Part shown: positions 56,971 through 57,898 of the stretch, in pieces
Numbering within the stretch: position 1 is the first letter of the stretch
How the letters are laid out: every line of letters starts with the position of its first letter
DNA from: Patescibacteria group bacterium
Lineage (GTDB): Bacteria; Patescibacteriota; Minisyncoccia; Phycocordibacterales; JACZSL01
DNA: 57,898 nt
Direction of reading: 5' to 3'
NCBI GenBank assembly: GCA_022561335.1
Contig: JADFRL010000002.1
Location: 1-57,898, forward strand
Translations under genes and position numbers: made by a program
The notes under the pieces: generated by a model
Database searches by the model: none
Told to the model about the DNA's origin: nothing
The model's input: the letters and a program-made list of their open reading frames with translations, nothing else

Positions 56971-57898
56971 TTATACTTTCTTTCTTTCAAAAAGTGACTC
57001 GAGCATATCTGCTACGGCCTCAGGTATAGGAAGCTTAGCAAAGTCTGCAATCCAACCCCACTGTCCGGTTGGATTGACCTCTAAGAAGACAAAGTCTTCC
57101 TCGGGGGTCTCGATGAGATCTATCGCGCCGTATCGTAATCCAATTTTTTCCATGAAGCGCAGCAATTTCTGCTGAATATTTGCAGGTAGGTGAGATTGAA
57201 CGTGCGCCACATGCTCAAAGTCATAGTGCCGCCAGTCTACCTTTGTTGCTTCACTTGCTTGAGAATCTATTCTGCAAGACAGAACACGATTTCCAATTAC
57301 CATAACCCTGTGCTCGCAGTGTTTCTTTATGTATTATTGAGAGAAAATTGGGCACGCACGAATTGCTATACTTCTTTTAATCAACTCCTTGTGAGAAAAC
57401 CGTTGGGAGTAGAGAAAGTATCTTCCCTTATCGTCCAGACGAACATAACCAATTGACTTCAGCAAAAGTCCGTCGTGGTCATCAGAAAAGATTGTAACAC
57501 TCTCTGGATCGTTGCTTATCAATGTACGTGGTGCGATTAGACCGCACTGTTGTGCAATTAGCTGCTGATAGAGTTTGTTGCTTGCAAGAAAATCGACGGT
57601 CTCTTTCCGATTTACCCAAGAACATTCAAGGGTGGAAAGCAGAGAGCGGACAGCAGTCCGCGACTCGTTCTCAACGAATCGATCTTCAAGAGAGGAGCAC
57701 GTCGCTGTTGAGGAAACAGCACTCCCGCGTACATACCATGCAACATCAATGTCCGAGATAGGCAAGCGGAAACTCTCAGGCTCTCCCGTGTCCAATCTAA
57801 AGACATCGACGAAGCCAACAATATGACCTCCTTCATCCAAAGCTACACTAATCCTTTCTTCACTAGGGAAGCGCGAAGGGTCGAAAACATATATACAT
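56971..57898 (-). pseudogene. MvdC/MvdD-like graspetide ATP-grasp ligase, interrupted by an in-frame TAA and truncated by the window edge
   Basis: One open frame CIYVFDPSRFPSEERISVALDEGGHIVGF...IDVAWYVRGS...SWVNRKETVDFLASNKLYQQLIAQQCGLIAPRTLISNDPE...IFSQ[TAA]YIKKHCEHRVMVIGNRVLSCRIDSQ...DWRHYD...LRYGAIDLIE...FLEVNPTGQWGWIADF; the two track ORFs share one frame (57840-57303=537, divisible by 3). Confidence 0.8.

Noticed and set aside
56971-57898. Stop-codon reassignment to explain the in-frame TAA
   Set aside because: TAA terminates many intact genes in the window, so the code is not altered at TAA; known CPR recoding involves UGA.
1-57898. CRISPR array
   Set aside because: No regularly spaced direct repeats of about 25-40 nt seen; the only clear tandem repeat is the 7-mer in leuS.
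1-57898. Transposase, integrase or phage structural genes
   Set aside because: No convincing families found; the baseplate J-like protein at 41895 stands alone beside core genes.

Overview
The window reads as a mostly housekeeping stretch of a Candidate Phyla Radiation (Patescibacteria/Parcubacteria-like) genome. This placement is inferred from gene content and style: UPF0182, DUF5679, DUF5671, compact ribosomal operons and few Shine-Dalgarno sites. Recognisable blocks: PAS histidine kinase plus three tandem receiver-only response regulators; murI; UPF0182; mscS; pyrE/pyrF; a copper/redox island (thioredoxin-like protein, CcdA-like/multicopper-oxidase fusion, Met/His-rich repeat protein, cupredoxin, CopA, CopZ); ychF; leuS; mltG; mnmA; DNA repair/nuclease genes; M13 peptidase; alaS; infA-rpmJ-rpsM-rpsK-rpsD-rpoA-rplQ-rplM-rpsI; grpE-dnaK-dnaJ; plsC; a 7TM-type histidine kinase. 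There are two tRNAs (Pro-CGG, Ala-GGC). The strongest candidate for an undescribed system is at the right end (about 55.6-57.9 kb): an MvdC/MvdD-like graspetide ATP-grasp ligase gene, interrupted by one in-frame TAA and running off the window edge; a 52-aa precursor-like ORF (absent from the ORF track) with a near-complete anti-SD complement and its own terminator; and two paralogous helical proteins of unknown function on either side of that ORF. Other notable signals: an unassigned structured ncRNA candidate (about 20733-20958, minus) with promoter and terminator; a tRNA-Pro inside a perfect 22-bp inverted repeat; a tRNA-Ala with C at T-loop position 55; and a CCCGTTAGAG/CTCTAACGGG palindromic element that abuts start codons twice and lies in-frame inside a CDS once.
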